Assembly: GCF_000218485.1 (NCBI RefSeq) | Contig: NZ_AFPB01000142.1 | Coordinates: forward strand, 1-64,000 | Length of the DNA stretch: 64,000 nt | Direction of reading: 5' to 3' | From: Aquimarina agarivorans | Lineage (GTDB): Bacteria > Bacteroidota > Bacteroidia > Flavobacteriales > Flavobacteriaceae | Shown here: one piece after another, positions 34,772-43,252 of the stretch | How positions within the stretch are numbered: the stretch's first letter is position 1 | Layout: each line of letters opens with the position of its first letter | The notes under the pieces: generated by a model | Databases searched by the model: none | What the model was told of the DNA's origin: nothing | What the model saw: the letters and a program-made list of their open reading frames with translations, nothing else | Program-made: the position numbers and the translations under genes

Positions 34772-35049
34772 TAGTATTATAAGCGCTTATTTTGGTAAAA
34801 TTAGCTATCAAATTTCAGTTTTTTTTACAATTACATCAAATCTCCCTGACTGTTTACCAAAAAATAAATAGTGAATCTTTAATTTTGTTACAATAATGCT
34901 AATTTAAAGCTAAAATCTGCGCATCTTTTAGATTATCGATAACATTTCATAATTTAGTAAATATACTTACTTCAATAAGTTTCAATTGTTAATATTTAGG
35001 TATTTTTGTTGTTACCTTTATATTAAAAACAGTACTAAAATTACAAGGG

Positions 35050-36120
35050 ATGAAAGAGACACTTTCTAATCAGGTGAAAATTACAAAGATTGCACAATCT
35101 AAAATCGATCAAGTTGATTTTGAAAACGTTAGTTTCGGTAAAGTCTTTACTGATCATATGTTTGTGTGTCATTACAAAAATGGCACATGGCAACAGCCTG
35201 AAATAGTCCCTTATGGTCCAATCCAATTGGATCCTTCGGCTAGAGTTTTTCATTACGGACAAGCAGTTTTTGAAGGCATGAAAGCCTACAAAGACAATAA
35301 TGGTGATGCCTTTTTATTTAGGCCAGATGAAAATTTTAGAAGAATTAATAAATCAGCGGAGCGTTTGGCTATGCCTGCTTTTCCTGAAGACTATTTTAAT
35401 GAAGGACTGCATGCCTTATTAAAGTTAGACAATAACTGGATCAAATCAGGTTTAGGGAATTCTTTATACATAAGACCATTTATTATAGCTAGCGAAACAA
35501 GCCTAATGGCTTCTGAAGCTAACGCATATACTTTTTATATTATATGCTCACCAGTACAATCGTACTATGGTGGTGAGGTTAATGTCCTTATTTCCGATTA
35601 CTATTCGCGTTCCGCAAGTGGAGGAATAGGTTTTGCTAAAGCTGCTGGCAACTATGCTGCACAATTTTATCCAACTAACTTGGCCAAAGAGAAAGGTTAC
35701 GATCAAATTATTTGGACGGACTCCAGCACACATACTTCCGTAGAAGAGGCCGGAACAATGAATATTTTTTTCAGAATTAATGACACCCTACTTACCGCTC
35801 CCACAAGCGAACGTATTTTAGATGGTATTACCCGCAAAAGTATTATTACCATGGCTGAAAAAGAAGGCTACAATGTAGAAGTTCGCGATATAAGTGTAGA
35901 AGAAATAGTTGAAGCAGCTAAAAACGGCACACTTAAAGAAGCCTTTGGGGCGGGTACCGCTGCAGTAGTAAGCGTAATTAAAGGAATTGGCTATAAAGAT
36001 AGCCATTACGATATTCCTGTTTTAACAGATGGATACGCCCAATTTTTTAAAAAATCATTAACTGATATCCAATATAATTTATCAGATGACGCTTTTGGCT
36101 GGAGGGTAAAAATTGGTTAA
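35050..36120 (+). CDS. ilvE: Branched-chain amino acid aminotransferase
   Basis: This fold-type IV PLP enzyme interconverts Leu/Ile/Val and their 2-oxoacids. The PLP lysine is K197 in GGIGFAKAAGNYAA, and the phosphate-binding GTAAVVSVIKG lies at about 307-317. Length 356 aa matches the larger, mitochondrial-like IlvE/BCAT group. TATTTTTG at 35001-35008 may be its -7 element. Its products are substrates of the branched-chain 2-oxoacid dehydrogenase at 11.5 kb, though the genes are not linked. A terminator follows at 36212. Confidence 0.95.
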   Translation: MKETLSNQVKITKIAQSKIDQVDFENVSFGKVFTDHMFVCHYKNGTWQQPEIVPYGPIQLDPSARVFHYGQAVFEGMKAYKDNNGDAFLFRPDENFRRINKSAERLAMPAFPEDYFNEGLHALLKLDNNWIKSGLGNSLYIRPFIIASETSLMASEANAYTFYIICSPVQSYYGGEVNVLISDYYSRSASGGIGFAKAAGNYAAQFYPTNLAKEKGYDQIIWTDSSTHTSVEEAGTMNIFFRINDTLLTAPTSERILDGITRKSIITMAEKEGYNVEVRDISVEEIVEAAKNGTLKEAFGAGTAAVVSVIKGIGYKDSHYDIPVLTDGYAQFFKKSLTDIQYNLSDDAFGWRVKIG

Positions 36121-36211
36121 CCCTGATACTATTTTCCTTATATTATTAAAAAATAGATATAAAAATAAATCAAATCAATTTCGTGCCAAGCGTAGAAAAT
36201 TAATAAAACTG

Positions 36212-36247
36212 AAAGACCATTTATTTTAAGTAGATGGTCTTTTTTTT
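36212..36247 (+). terminator. Rho-independent terminator of ilvE
   Basis: A 9-bp stem (aaagaccat / atggtcttt) with a 13-nt loop is followed by a T run. It overlaps the stop codon of the convergent MauE-like gene. Confidence 0.75.
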
Positions 36248-36530
36248 AAACTAACATCAAAATTGCCATTAATATCATAATCGCATTTTCAATAAATGTA
36301 GCTTCTGTCATAGGAAGTTTTAGCGCTGTTCCCAGGCAAGCACATTGTATGCTTTTCTTATCCAGTAACACTTTAGTAACGCCCAAAGTAGTAATTCCTA
36401 AAATAAATAAAGTAAATAGTAGCGCTAGCTGAACTTTTGTTTTCGTTAGAAAAAGAATTCCTAAAACGGTTTCTATAAACGGATAAAGCCATGCATACCC
36501 AGTTAGTTTTTTTGCTAAAGGATCATACAT
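36246..36530 (-). CDS. MauE-like membrane domain, C-terminal part of the HMA-MauE protein
   Basis: Three hydrophobic segments (about 12-28, 31-51 and 77-94) and the motif IQCACLGTALKLP (about 60-72) are typical of MauE/DoxX-like redox membrane proteins. The ATG at 36530 is internal: the same frame is open upstream through FLDIKGFVNSFR to about 36568, where it meets the preceding gene at a T6 run. In related flavobacteria, as I know them, the HMA and MauE parts form one protein, so this is the rest of 36560-36967. Confidence 0.75.
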   Translation of the reverse strand: MYDPLAKKLTGYAWLYPFIETVLGILFLTKTKVQLALLFTLFILGITTLGVTKVLLDKKSIQCACLGTALKLPMTEATFIENAIMILMAILMLV

Positions 36531-36559
36531 ACGGAATGAATTTACAAACCCCTTAATAT

Positions 36560-36967
36560 CTAAAAACTTAAAAAACTAAAAACAATATAAAACAACCCCA
36601 TAAAAGTCAGCATCATATCGTTAATAGTACCCCCTTGTTTTGTAGGTATCCAAATACTTGCCACTGTTACATAACCTAATATCAGCAATAAGGGCTTGAG
36701 CTGCTGTATTTTTGTTTTTTCTTTTACAGAAGTTAGTGTACGTTCCTGATCAGGATTATATGCTAAAAATTCAGAAACAGCATATTTATCAGGCAAAATA
36801 CTTTGTAATAGTTTGACGTTTACAGGTGTGGACGTCATTAATTCAGCAGTTTTTTGTTGCAGAAAGACATTACATTTTAATACCTCAGGTAATTCAGCAA
36901 ATTTTTGCTCTACTCCTGTTGCACAAACACTGCAGGTCATTCCTTCTATTTTAAAAACTTGTTTCAT
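36560..36967 (-). CDS. Heavy-metal-associated (HMA) domain protein, N-terminal part of HMA-MauE
   Basis: Residues 3-65 are a metal-binding HMA domain with GMTCSVC (C12, C15), as in copper chaperones and P-type ATPases. Two membrane segments follow (about 92-107 and 117-135). The frame ends at a TAG after T6 (36570-36575 as A6 on the plus strand), while the MauE part continues in the -1 frame; intact, the protein would be about 240 aa. The sequence U UUU UUA is in the correct phase for -1 slippage. It may handle copper or thiol redox in the membrane; this is inferred from domains only. Confidence 0.78.
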   Translation of the reverse strand: MKQVFKIEGMTCSVCATGVEQKFAELPEVLKCNVFLQQKTAELMTSTPVNVKLLQSILPDKYAVSEFLAYNPDQERTLTSVKEKTKIQQLKPLLLILGYVTVASIWIPTKQGGTINDMMLTFMGLFYIVFSFLSF

Positions 36968-37068
36968 TTGTTTTTAATTCTTAGAATTAAATGTCATCGG
37001 GCTCCAAAATAATTAATTGACTTAAGAAAATATATCATGATTATTATGTCGAAAACTACGCTTAATAG

Positions 37069-37839
37069 TTACAATGCTTTAGCTTCTTCCCAATATGTAT
37101 TCATCTCATCCAAATTCATTTCTTTAATAGGTTTTTCTAACTCTTTAGCTCGCTTTTCCAAATGCATAAAGCGTTTAATGAATTTTTTATTGGTTCGCTC
37201 CAACGCGTCTTCGGGGTTTACTTTTAAAAACCGAGCATAATTGATCATTGAAAATAAAACATCGCCAAATTCAGCTTCAATCTCATCCTGATTTTCAGCA
37301 GTAATCTCGGCTTGTAATTCTGCAAGTTCTTCTTGTACTTTTTCAAACACTTGCTGTGGTTGTTCCCAATCAAAACCTACGCCCGCTACTTTATCCTGTA
37401 TCCGGCTTGCTTTAACTAATGCTGGTAAGGATTTTGGAACACCCTGCAATACACTTTGTTTGCCTTCTTTTAATTTTAAAGCTTCCCAATTTCGTTTTAC
37501 CTCCTCTTCATCAGTCACCGTAACATCGCCATAAATATGTGGATGACGATGAATTAATTTTTCGCAAATACCAGTTGTTACACTCTCAATATCAAAACTA
37601 TTGGTTTCACTACCTATTTTAGAATAAAAAACAATGTGCAAAAGCAAATCCCCTAGTTCATTTTTAATTTCATTTAAATCATTATCTAAAATAGCATCGC
37701 CCAATTCATAGGTTTCTTCAATAGTTAGATGCCTTAAACTTTCAAAAGTTTGTTTTTTATCCCAAGGACATTGTTCCCTGAGTTCATCCATAATGGTTAA
37801 TAAACGATCAAAAGCCTGAAGTTGATTTTTTCTACTCAT
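37069..37839 (-). CDS. mazG: Nucleoside triphosphate pyrophosphohydrolase MazG
   Basis: MazG hydrolyses (d)NTPs, including noncanonical ones, to NMP and PPi. Both MazG repeats are seen: CPWDKKQTFESLRHLTIEE with EETYELGDAILD (about 19-50) and a second EExxE-type motif QEELAELQAEI (about 156-166) with EFGDVLFSMINYAR (about 177-190). Length 256 aa is usual. It lies about 50 bp downstream of the AsnB-labelled protein on the same strand, so a shared transcript with dnaB is possible. Confidence 0.93.
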   Translation of the reverse strand: MSRKNQLQAFDRLLTIMDELREQCPWDKKQTFESLRHLTIEETYELGDAILDNDLNEIKNELGDLLLHIVFYSKIGSETNSFDIESVTTGICEKLIHRHPHIYGDVTVTDEEEVKRNWEALKLKEGKQSVLQGVPKSLPALVKASRIQDKVAGVGFDWEQPQQVFEKVQEELAELQAEITAENQDEIEAEFGDVLFSMINYARFLKVNPEDALERTNKKFIKRFMHLEKRAKELEKPIKEMNLDEMNTYWEEAKAL

Positions 37840-37888
37840 TAGTTTGTGTTCCGTATTTAAAAAGATTTTTTGATAGTAAGGATTTTAA

Positions 37889-39202
37889 TCAAGTCTTCTG
37901 TTTCTTCTTTTTGGCTGCAGGAAATAATAAATTATTCAATATTAGTCGGTATCCAGGAGAGTTTGGATGTAACTCTAATTCCGTTTTGGGATCTCCTACC
38001 CTATGCTGATAATCCTCAGGGTCATGACCCCCGTAAAAAGTAAAAAAGCCTTTTCCTTTAATTCCATGTATGTACCTGGCTTCATTATTAATTTTATTTT
38101 GCCCCAATAACAATACATTTGATTTTACTAATTTATGATCAAAAGCCGTGGTTTGACCCATAAATCCTTTTACCAGGCTAGTGTGATTTTGACACAACAT
38201 GGTTGGAATAGGATCCCATTTAGCCGAAAAATCCATTAAAGAAAAATAATCCAATTCCTTACGCACCTCCCTTCGTTTGGTTGTCATATCAATATCCGAA
38301 AATTCGTATTTTAACGTACGCTCTAATGTGAAATTTTTAAAAGCAAAGGTACGTTTGTAGTCTATTTTTGATTGGTAATTTGGGTCGGTAGGATCTCCGT
38401 CAAACATGGATTGACAAATATCTACTCCTTCAGCACTTAATGCAATATCAAAACTATCCGTAGCACTACACATAGCAAACATAAACCCACCACCAATGAC
38501 AAAATCTCTGATTTTTTTTGCTACGGCTAATTTTTCTTGTGATACTTTGCTATACCCTAATTCCGTGGCTAAGGCTTCTTTCCTTAATTTATCTTCAATA
38601 TACCACTTAGATGAACGGTAATTTTTATAGAATTTACCATATTGCCCTGTAAAATCTTCATGATGTAAATGCAACCAGTCATAAGCAATTAATTCATCCC
38701 CTAATACTTCTTTATCGTACACTAACTCATAAGGCACTTCGGCATAAGTGAGTACCATAGTTACTGCATCATCCCAAGGCTGTTTCCCATCGGGCGAATA
38801 AACGGCTACTTTGGGAGCTTTTTCCAAAACAATAGCTTCCATATTTTGCGATGGACTACTAATTTCACGTAAAATTCCTTCTGCTTTAGCATCAGATAAC
38901 ACTTCAAACGATACACCACGAATTTTACATTCATTTTGCAATGCTGGTGTGTCAGCCATTAAAAATGATCCTCCTCTATAATTTAATAACCATTTTACTT
39001 TTTGTTGGCGCTGCAAACTCCAATACGTGATTCCGTATGCCTTTAAATGATTTCTTTGTGAAACCTCATCCATAGGTAACAACACATAATTTGCAAAATT
39101 TGAGCAGGTGTATAGAAGCATAAAAAAAAGCACAATCCCTTTAACGGCAGTATGCTTTTTTGTATTTGAATGGTATTTTGTATTAAAAAGGTACATCATC
39201 AT
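37889..39202 (-). CDS. Conserved Bacteroidota exported protein (often auto-labelled asparagine synthetase B)
   Basis: An N-terminal hydrophobic stretch (about 23-43) precedes a 390-aa conserved region with LPMDEVSQRNHLKAYGITYW (58-77), RGGSFLMAD and DWLHLHHEDFTGQYGKFY. I recall close flavobacterial homologues being deposited as asparagine synthetase B. I see neither the N-terminal Cys glutaminase of AsnB nor its SGGxDS ATP-pyrophosphatase loop, so that label should not be trusted. A C-terminal GQNKINNEARYIHGIKGKG and GGHDPED resemble a surface or carbohydrate-binding fold at best. The start overlaps the dnaB end by 20 bp, so they are co-transcribed. Confidence 0.75.
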   Translation of the reverse strand: MMMYLFNTKYHSNTKKHTAVKGIVLFFMLLYTCSNFANYVLLPMDEVSQRNHLKAYGITYWSLQRQQKVKWLLNYRGGSFLMADTPALQNECKIRGVSFEVLSDAKAEGILREISSPSQNMEAIVLEKAPKVAVYSPDGKQPWDDAVTMVLTYAEVPYELVYDKEVLGDELIAYDWLHLHHEDFTGQYGKFYKNYRSSKWYIEDKLRKEALATELGYSKVSQEKLAVAKKIRDFVIGGGFMFAMCSATDSFDIALSAEGVDICQSMFDGDPTDPNYQSKIDYKRTFAFKNFTLERTLKYEFSDIDMTTKRREVRKELDYFSLMDFSAKWDPIPTMLCQNHTSLVKGFMGQTTAFDHKLVKSNVLLLGQNKINNEARYIHGIKGKGFFTFYGGHDPEDYQHRVGDPKTELELHPNSPGYRLILNNLLFPAAKKKKQKT

Positions 39203-40736
39203 CAGTTGGCGGATTTATACTACTTTCAAAAGCCTGATCGGGTGACGGCGATGGTAAATCACCACCCGTAGCAAATGGATTGTCCCCCGTTTCATTCGCA
39301 TTCATACTTGAATGAAATTCAAAAGGAGTACTAAAGTCCTCTAAGTTATCGAATTTCCCTAAATGTCCAAGGAATTTTAAGCGAATATTCTCCAAACCAC
39401 CGTTACGGTGTTTAGCCACAATGAACTCTCCTTGACCGGCTGTAGGAGCACCTTCATCATCATCCCATTCGTCAATTTTATAATATTCCGGTCGGTAGAT
39501 AAATGAAACAATATCCGCATCCTGTTCAATGGCACCAGATTCACGCAGGTCACTTAACAGCGGTCGTTTTGATCCTCCACGTGTTTCCACCGCACGCGAT
39601 AACTGAGATAAAGCAATTACTGGCACATTTAATTCCTTTGCTAACGCTTTTAAGTTTCGGGATATTGTTGAAATTTCCTGCTCTCTATTTCCATTTTTAC
39701 CTGATCCGCCGGCTGTCATTAATTGCAAATAATCAATCATAATCATCCGAATACCATGCTGCGATGCTAATCGACGTGCTTTTGCCCGTAAATCAAATAT
39801 AGATAATGAGGGCGTATCATCAATGAATAAGGGGGCTTTTTCTAAATCTTTTACTTTCACATTTAGCTGCTCCCACTCATGTTTTTCTAATTTACCCGTA
39901 CGCAGTTTTTCCGATGACAATCCCGTTTCCGAAGAAATTAATCGAGTAATTAACTGTACTGATGCCATTTCTAACGAAAAAAAGGCTACTGGTATGTTTT
40001 GACCCACCGCAATGTTACGTGCCATGGATAGCGTTAGCGCTGTTTTACCCATACCAGGACGCGCGGCTACAATAATTAAATCACTAGGTTGCCACCCTGA
40101 TGTTAGTTCATCTAACTTTGTAAAACCTGAAGGCACACCACTCATACCCTCCTTATTGGAAATTTCCTCAATATTCTTTTTTGCCTGTGTTACTAAACTT
40201 TGAGCTGTTTCCGATGATCTTTTTATATTCCCTTGAGTAACTTCATAAAGTTTAGATTCCGCAGTATCTAATAAATCAAACACATCAATTCCTTCATCGT
40301 ATGCTTCTTCAATAATTTCATTTGAAATTTTAATCAAACTACGTTGAATATATTTTTGAAGAATGATACGTGCATGAAATTCAATATGTGCCGACGATGC
40401 TACTTTTTGAGTCAGTTGAATCAAATAATATTCCCCACCAATTTGTTCTAGATTTCCATCCTTCCGTAATTGATTAGAAACTGTTAATAAGTCAATTGCG
40501 CTTGAATCTTCAAACAATTTCACAATAGCTTCAAATATAAATTGATGCGCTTTTTTGTAAAAAACATCTGCATTTAGGATATCAATTACTTCATCAATCC
40601 CTTTTTTATCAATCATCATTGCTCCAAGCACTACCTCTTCTAAATCAATGGCCTGTGGCGGTATCTTCCCTTTTTCCAAAGAAATGACATTTGATTTTGA
40701 ATGTTTGATATTTTGGATCCCCTGCAAATTTTCCAT
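39183..40736 (-). CDS. dnaB: Replicative DNA helicase DnaB
   Basis: The hexameric helicase unwinds DNA at the fork. An N-terminal DnaB domain (about 25-130) precedes a RecA-like motor: Walker A ARPGMGKTA at 225-233, Walker B MIMIDYLQLM at 331-340, and the arginine-finger region with DLRESGAIEQDAD. No intein is present. The C-terminus is unusual by E. coli standards: a Ser/Pro/Asn-rich linker ends in TDDDVPF (511-517), resembling the acidic tip of SSB. It is preceded by its own region and followed, with overlap, by the gene at 37889. Confidence 0.95.
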   Translation of the reverse strand: MENLQGIQNIKHSKSNVISLEKGKIPPQAIDLEEVVLGAMMIDKKGIDEVIDILNADVFYKKAHQFIFEAIVKLFEDSSAIDLLTVSNQLRKDGNLEQIGGEYYLIQLTQKVASSAHIEFHARIILQKYIQRSLIKISNEIIEEAYDEGIDVFDLLDTAESKLYEVTQGNIKRSSETAQSLVTQAKKNIEEISNKEGMSGVPSGFTKLDELTSGWQPSDLIIVAARPGMGKTALTLSMARNIAVGQNIPVAFFSLEMASVQLITRLISSETGLSSEKLRTGKLEKHEWEQLNVKVKDLEKAPLFIDDTPSLSIFDLRAKARRLASQHGIRMIMIDYLQLMTAGGSGKNGNREQEISTISRNLKALAKELNVPVIALSQLSRAVETRGGSKRPLLSDLRESGAIEQDADIVSFIYRPEYYKIDEWDDDEGAPTAGQGEFIVAKHRNGGLENIRLKFLGHLGKFDNLEDFSTPFEFHSSMNANETGDNPFATGGDLPSPSPDQAFESSINPPTDDDVPF

Positions 40737-40843
40737 GAGTACGAAAGTAACTAAAAAGCCTTCTTTTTTATCTTAAATTTAAGAAGTCGTTATTCACCAA
40801 CAACTAACAAAGTTACTGTTGATAAGTTATTATTTTTGTTAAT

Positions 40844-40879
40844 AAGCAAAAAAATCTGAGATGCATAATCTCAGATTTT
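40844..40879 (-). terminator. Rho-independent terminator of accA
   Basis: An 11-bp perfect stem (40851-40861 with 40869-40879) and a 7-nt loop are followed on the minus strand by a U run (A run 40848-40854 on the plus strand). It lies 24 bp after the accA stop. Confidence 0.8.
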
Positions 40880-40902
40880 GATAATGGTAGGGTATCTGTC
40901 AA

Positions 40903-41856
40903 TTAATCTTTGACTACACCCATTTTTGAATACTTATCAATCCGATTTGAAATTAATTCATCTGGTGATAAGTTTTTTAATTGCTCGTATTCTTTAATTA
41001 TTTTATTTTTTACAATTTCAAAAGTAGCTGTACGATCGCTATGGGCACCTCCTAAAGGTTCGTTTACAATTTCATCAATCAGCTTTTGCTTCATCATATC
41101 ATTAGCGGTCAATTTTAAAGCATCAGCAGCTTGTTCTTTATACTCCCAACTTCGCCATAAAATGGAGGAACAAGATTCAGGTGAAATCACCGAATACCAT
41201 GTATTTTCCAACATCAGTACTTTATCACCGACACCAATACCTAAAGCACCACCACTAGCTCCTTCGCCAATAATAAATACAATAATGGGCACTGATAATT
41301 GTGCCATTTCATAAATATTGCGCGCAATAGCTTCGCCTTGTCCACGTTCTTCAGCTTCTAATCCAGGATAAGCCCCAGGTGTATCTACAAAACAAACAAC
41401 TGGAATATTAAATTTTTCAGCACTTTTCATTAAACGAAGCGCTTTTCGGTAACCTTCAGGATTTGCCATACCAAAGTTACGATACTGACGGGTTTTGGTA
41501 TTGTTCCCTTTTTGTTGACCAATAAACATAAAACTTTGGTCGCCAATTTTACCTAAACCGCCAATCATTGCTTTATCGTCCTTAACATTACGATCCCCAT
41601 GAAGTTCTACAAAAGTATCGCCACAAATGGTTCGGATATAGTCCAACGTATATGGGCGCGAAGGATGACGTGAAAGTTGTACACGCTGCCAAGGTGTTAA
41701 GTTTTTGTATAACTCTTTTTTGGTCTTCTTTAGTTTAGTTTCAATTTGTTTACACGTATCGGTAACATCAACATCACTCTCCTCTCCTATAGAACATGCT
41801 TTTTCAAGCTGCTCTTCAAGTTCCTTTATCGGTAATTCAAAATCTAAATACTCCAT
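40903..41856 (-). CDS. accA: Acetyl-CoA carboxylase carboxyltransferase, alpha subunit
   Basis: AccA with AccD transfers CO2 from carboxybiotin to acetyl-CoA to give malonyl-CoA for fatty-acid synthesis. The crotonase-type core is clear: [20 protein letters not shown] (about 67-86), [23 protein letters not shown] (split here: about 115-137) and the oxyanion-hole [15 protein letters not shown] (about 198-212). Length 317 aa is normal. A TATATTTG -7 element lies at 41898-41891 on the minus strand, about 35 nt before the ATG. Monocistronic with a terminator. Confidence 0.95.
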   Translation of the reverse strand: MEYLDFELPIKELEEQLEKACSIGEESDVDVTDTCKQIETKLKKTKKELYKNLTPWQRVQLSRHPSRPYTLDYIRTICGDTFVELHGDRNVKDDKAMIGGLGKIGDQSFMFIGQQKGNNTKTRQYRNFGMANPEGYRKALRLMKSAEKFNIPVVCFVDTPGAYPGLEAEERGQGEAIARNIYEMAQLSVPIIVFIIGEGASGGALGIGVGDKVLMLENTWYSVISPESCSSILWRSWEYKEQAADALKLTANDMMKQKLIDEIVNEPLGGAHSDRTATFEIVKNKIIKEYEQLKNLSPDELISNRIDKYSKMGVVKD

Positions 41857-42157
41857 TAAAATATGAATTTGATTATAGACTATAAGCCTACAAATATAAA
41901 AAACTTACTTGTAAGGATTTCTAAAAGATGTATATTTTATTGTCCAGGCACAATTATAAACGGATATTTTCCTATTAGCGAATCTGCATTATAAAAACAC
42001 CTCCAACTTACTTAAAATCAATACGTTTAATTCAACCAATTAAGTGTTTTTATAAACTATTCAAAAATTAGCGCCTCCCTTTTAAACATTAAAGCTTTGA
42101 TTTACATGTTATTGATTTCAACTAAAAGATTAGAAAAGACAACAGCCACTTTCCGTC
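41857..42157. other. Intergenic region between the LptF/G-type gene and accA
   Basis: No gene is seen. It holds the accA -7 element (41891-41898) and a perfect 12-bp inverted repeat ttataaaaacac / gtgtttttataa (41989-42000 and 42044-42055) with a 43-nt spacer, possibly a long-loop terminator for the upstream gene. Confidence 0.55.
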
Positions 42158-43240
42158 CTACCTTCTGGCTCTAGCCAATAAGTACATTGCTAGTATTGCA
42201 AATACTACGTTAGGAAACCATACCGCAATAATTGGCGAAAAATCGGATTGTGCAGCCATAGTTCCAAAAACTTTATCAAAAAACACAAATCCGAAAGCTA
42301 TAATTAACCCAAAAGCTAGGTTTGCTCCCATACCACCACGGCGTTTCATTGATGAAACTGCTACTGCAATTAAAGTAAGTATGTACGCAGATACTGGTAA
42401 GCTCCAACGCTTGTAAGCCACCACCTTATAGGTGCTCAAATTTGGGGATCCACGTTTTTCCTCTTGTTCAATAAAATCCTTTAACTCAAAATAATTTAAA
42501 GTTTCAGCTACATATGATACGGGAGTTAATCTATCTATATCAAAATTAAAAACTGTATCGTATACTTTTTTTGATTCAATAATATCAATGGAATCTGTTA
42601 TAGTGCGCTTTACATATCTAGTCAATCTAAACGTAGAATCCTTTTCGTTATACTTTAGTTTATTGGCCGAAATTTTGTGAATCAATTTATGATTTTCAAA
42701 ATGCTCTAAGGTAAATTTTAAAGCTGTTTTTTCTTTAGGATAAAAAGCATGCGCATAAATAAATTCATTATCATCGATTTGACGGTATAAATTAATAGAA
42801 TTTTGAACCTTTGTCTTTCTACCTTTAAGATAATAATTATTGAATTCATTATAATCTTTACTTGCTTTAGGCACTACAAACATTCCTAACAATAATCCTG
42901 AAATTGATACAATAGTCGCTCCAATAATATAGGGGCGCAAAAATCGATTATAGGACACGCCCGAACTTAAAAAGGCAATAATTTCAGTTTTATTCGCTAA
43001 TTTGGACGTAAACCATATCACTGAAATGAAAAGCAACAACGGAAATAATAGATTAGCAAAATAAATAGTGAAATTTCCGTAAAACTTAAGCACCTCCATT
43101 AAAGGCGCTTCATTTTCAAAAATATTGTCTATTTTTTCGGCCAAATTGGCCATAATTCCAATAGGTATAAATATCAAAAACAGGGTGATAAATGTACCCA
43201 AGTAACGTTTTAATATGTACCAATCTAAAATCCTTATCAT
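42158..43240 (-). CDS. LptF/LptG-family LPS export permease
   Basis: The YjgP/YjgQ family provides the membrane part of the LptB2FG transporter that lifts LPS from the inner membrane. Membrane segments lie near residues 12-30, 55-78, 100-120 and a cluster at about 280-360; the large periplasmic beta-jellyroll domain lies between (about 125-270). The N-terminus LDWYILKRYLGTF is typical. LptF and LptG cannot be told apart here. It starts 12 bp after tgt ends, so both belong to one operon, as in other flavobacteria I know. Confidence 0.88.
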   Translation of the reverse strand: MIRILDWYILKRYLGTFITLFLIFIPIGIMANLAEKIDNIFENEAPLMEVLKFYGNFTIYFANLLFPLLLFISVIWFTSKLANKTEIIAFLSSGVSYNRFLRPYIIGATIVSISGLLLGMFVVPKASKDYNEFNNYYLKGRKTKVQNSINLYRQIDDNEFIYAHAFYPKEKTALKFTLEHFENHKLIHKISANKLKYNEKDSTFRLTRYVKRTITDSIDIIESKKVYDTVFNFDIDRLTPVSYVAETLNYFELKDFIEQEEKRGSPNLSTYKVVAYKRWSLPVSAYILTLIAVAVSSMKRRGGMGANLAFGLIIAFGFVFFDKVFGTMAAQSDFSPIIAVWFPNVVFAILAMYLLARARR

Positions 43241-43252
43241 ATAAAGCCTTGC

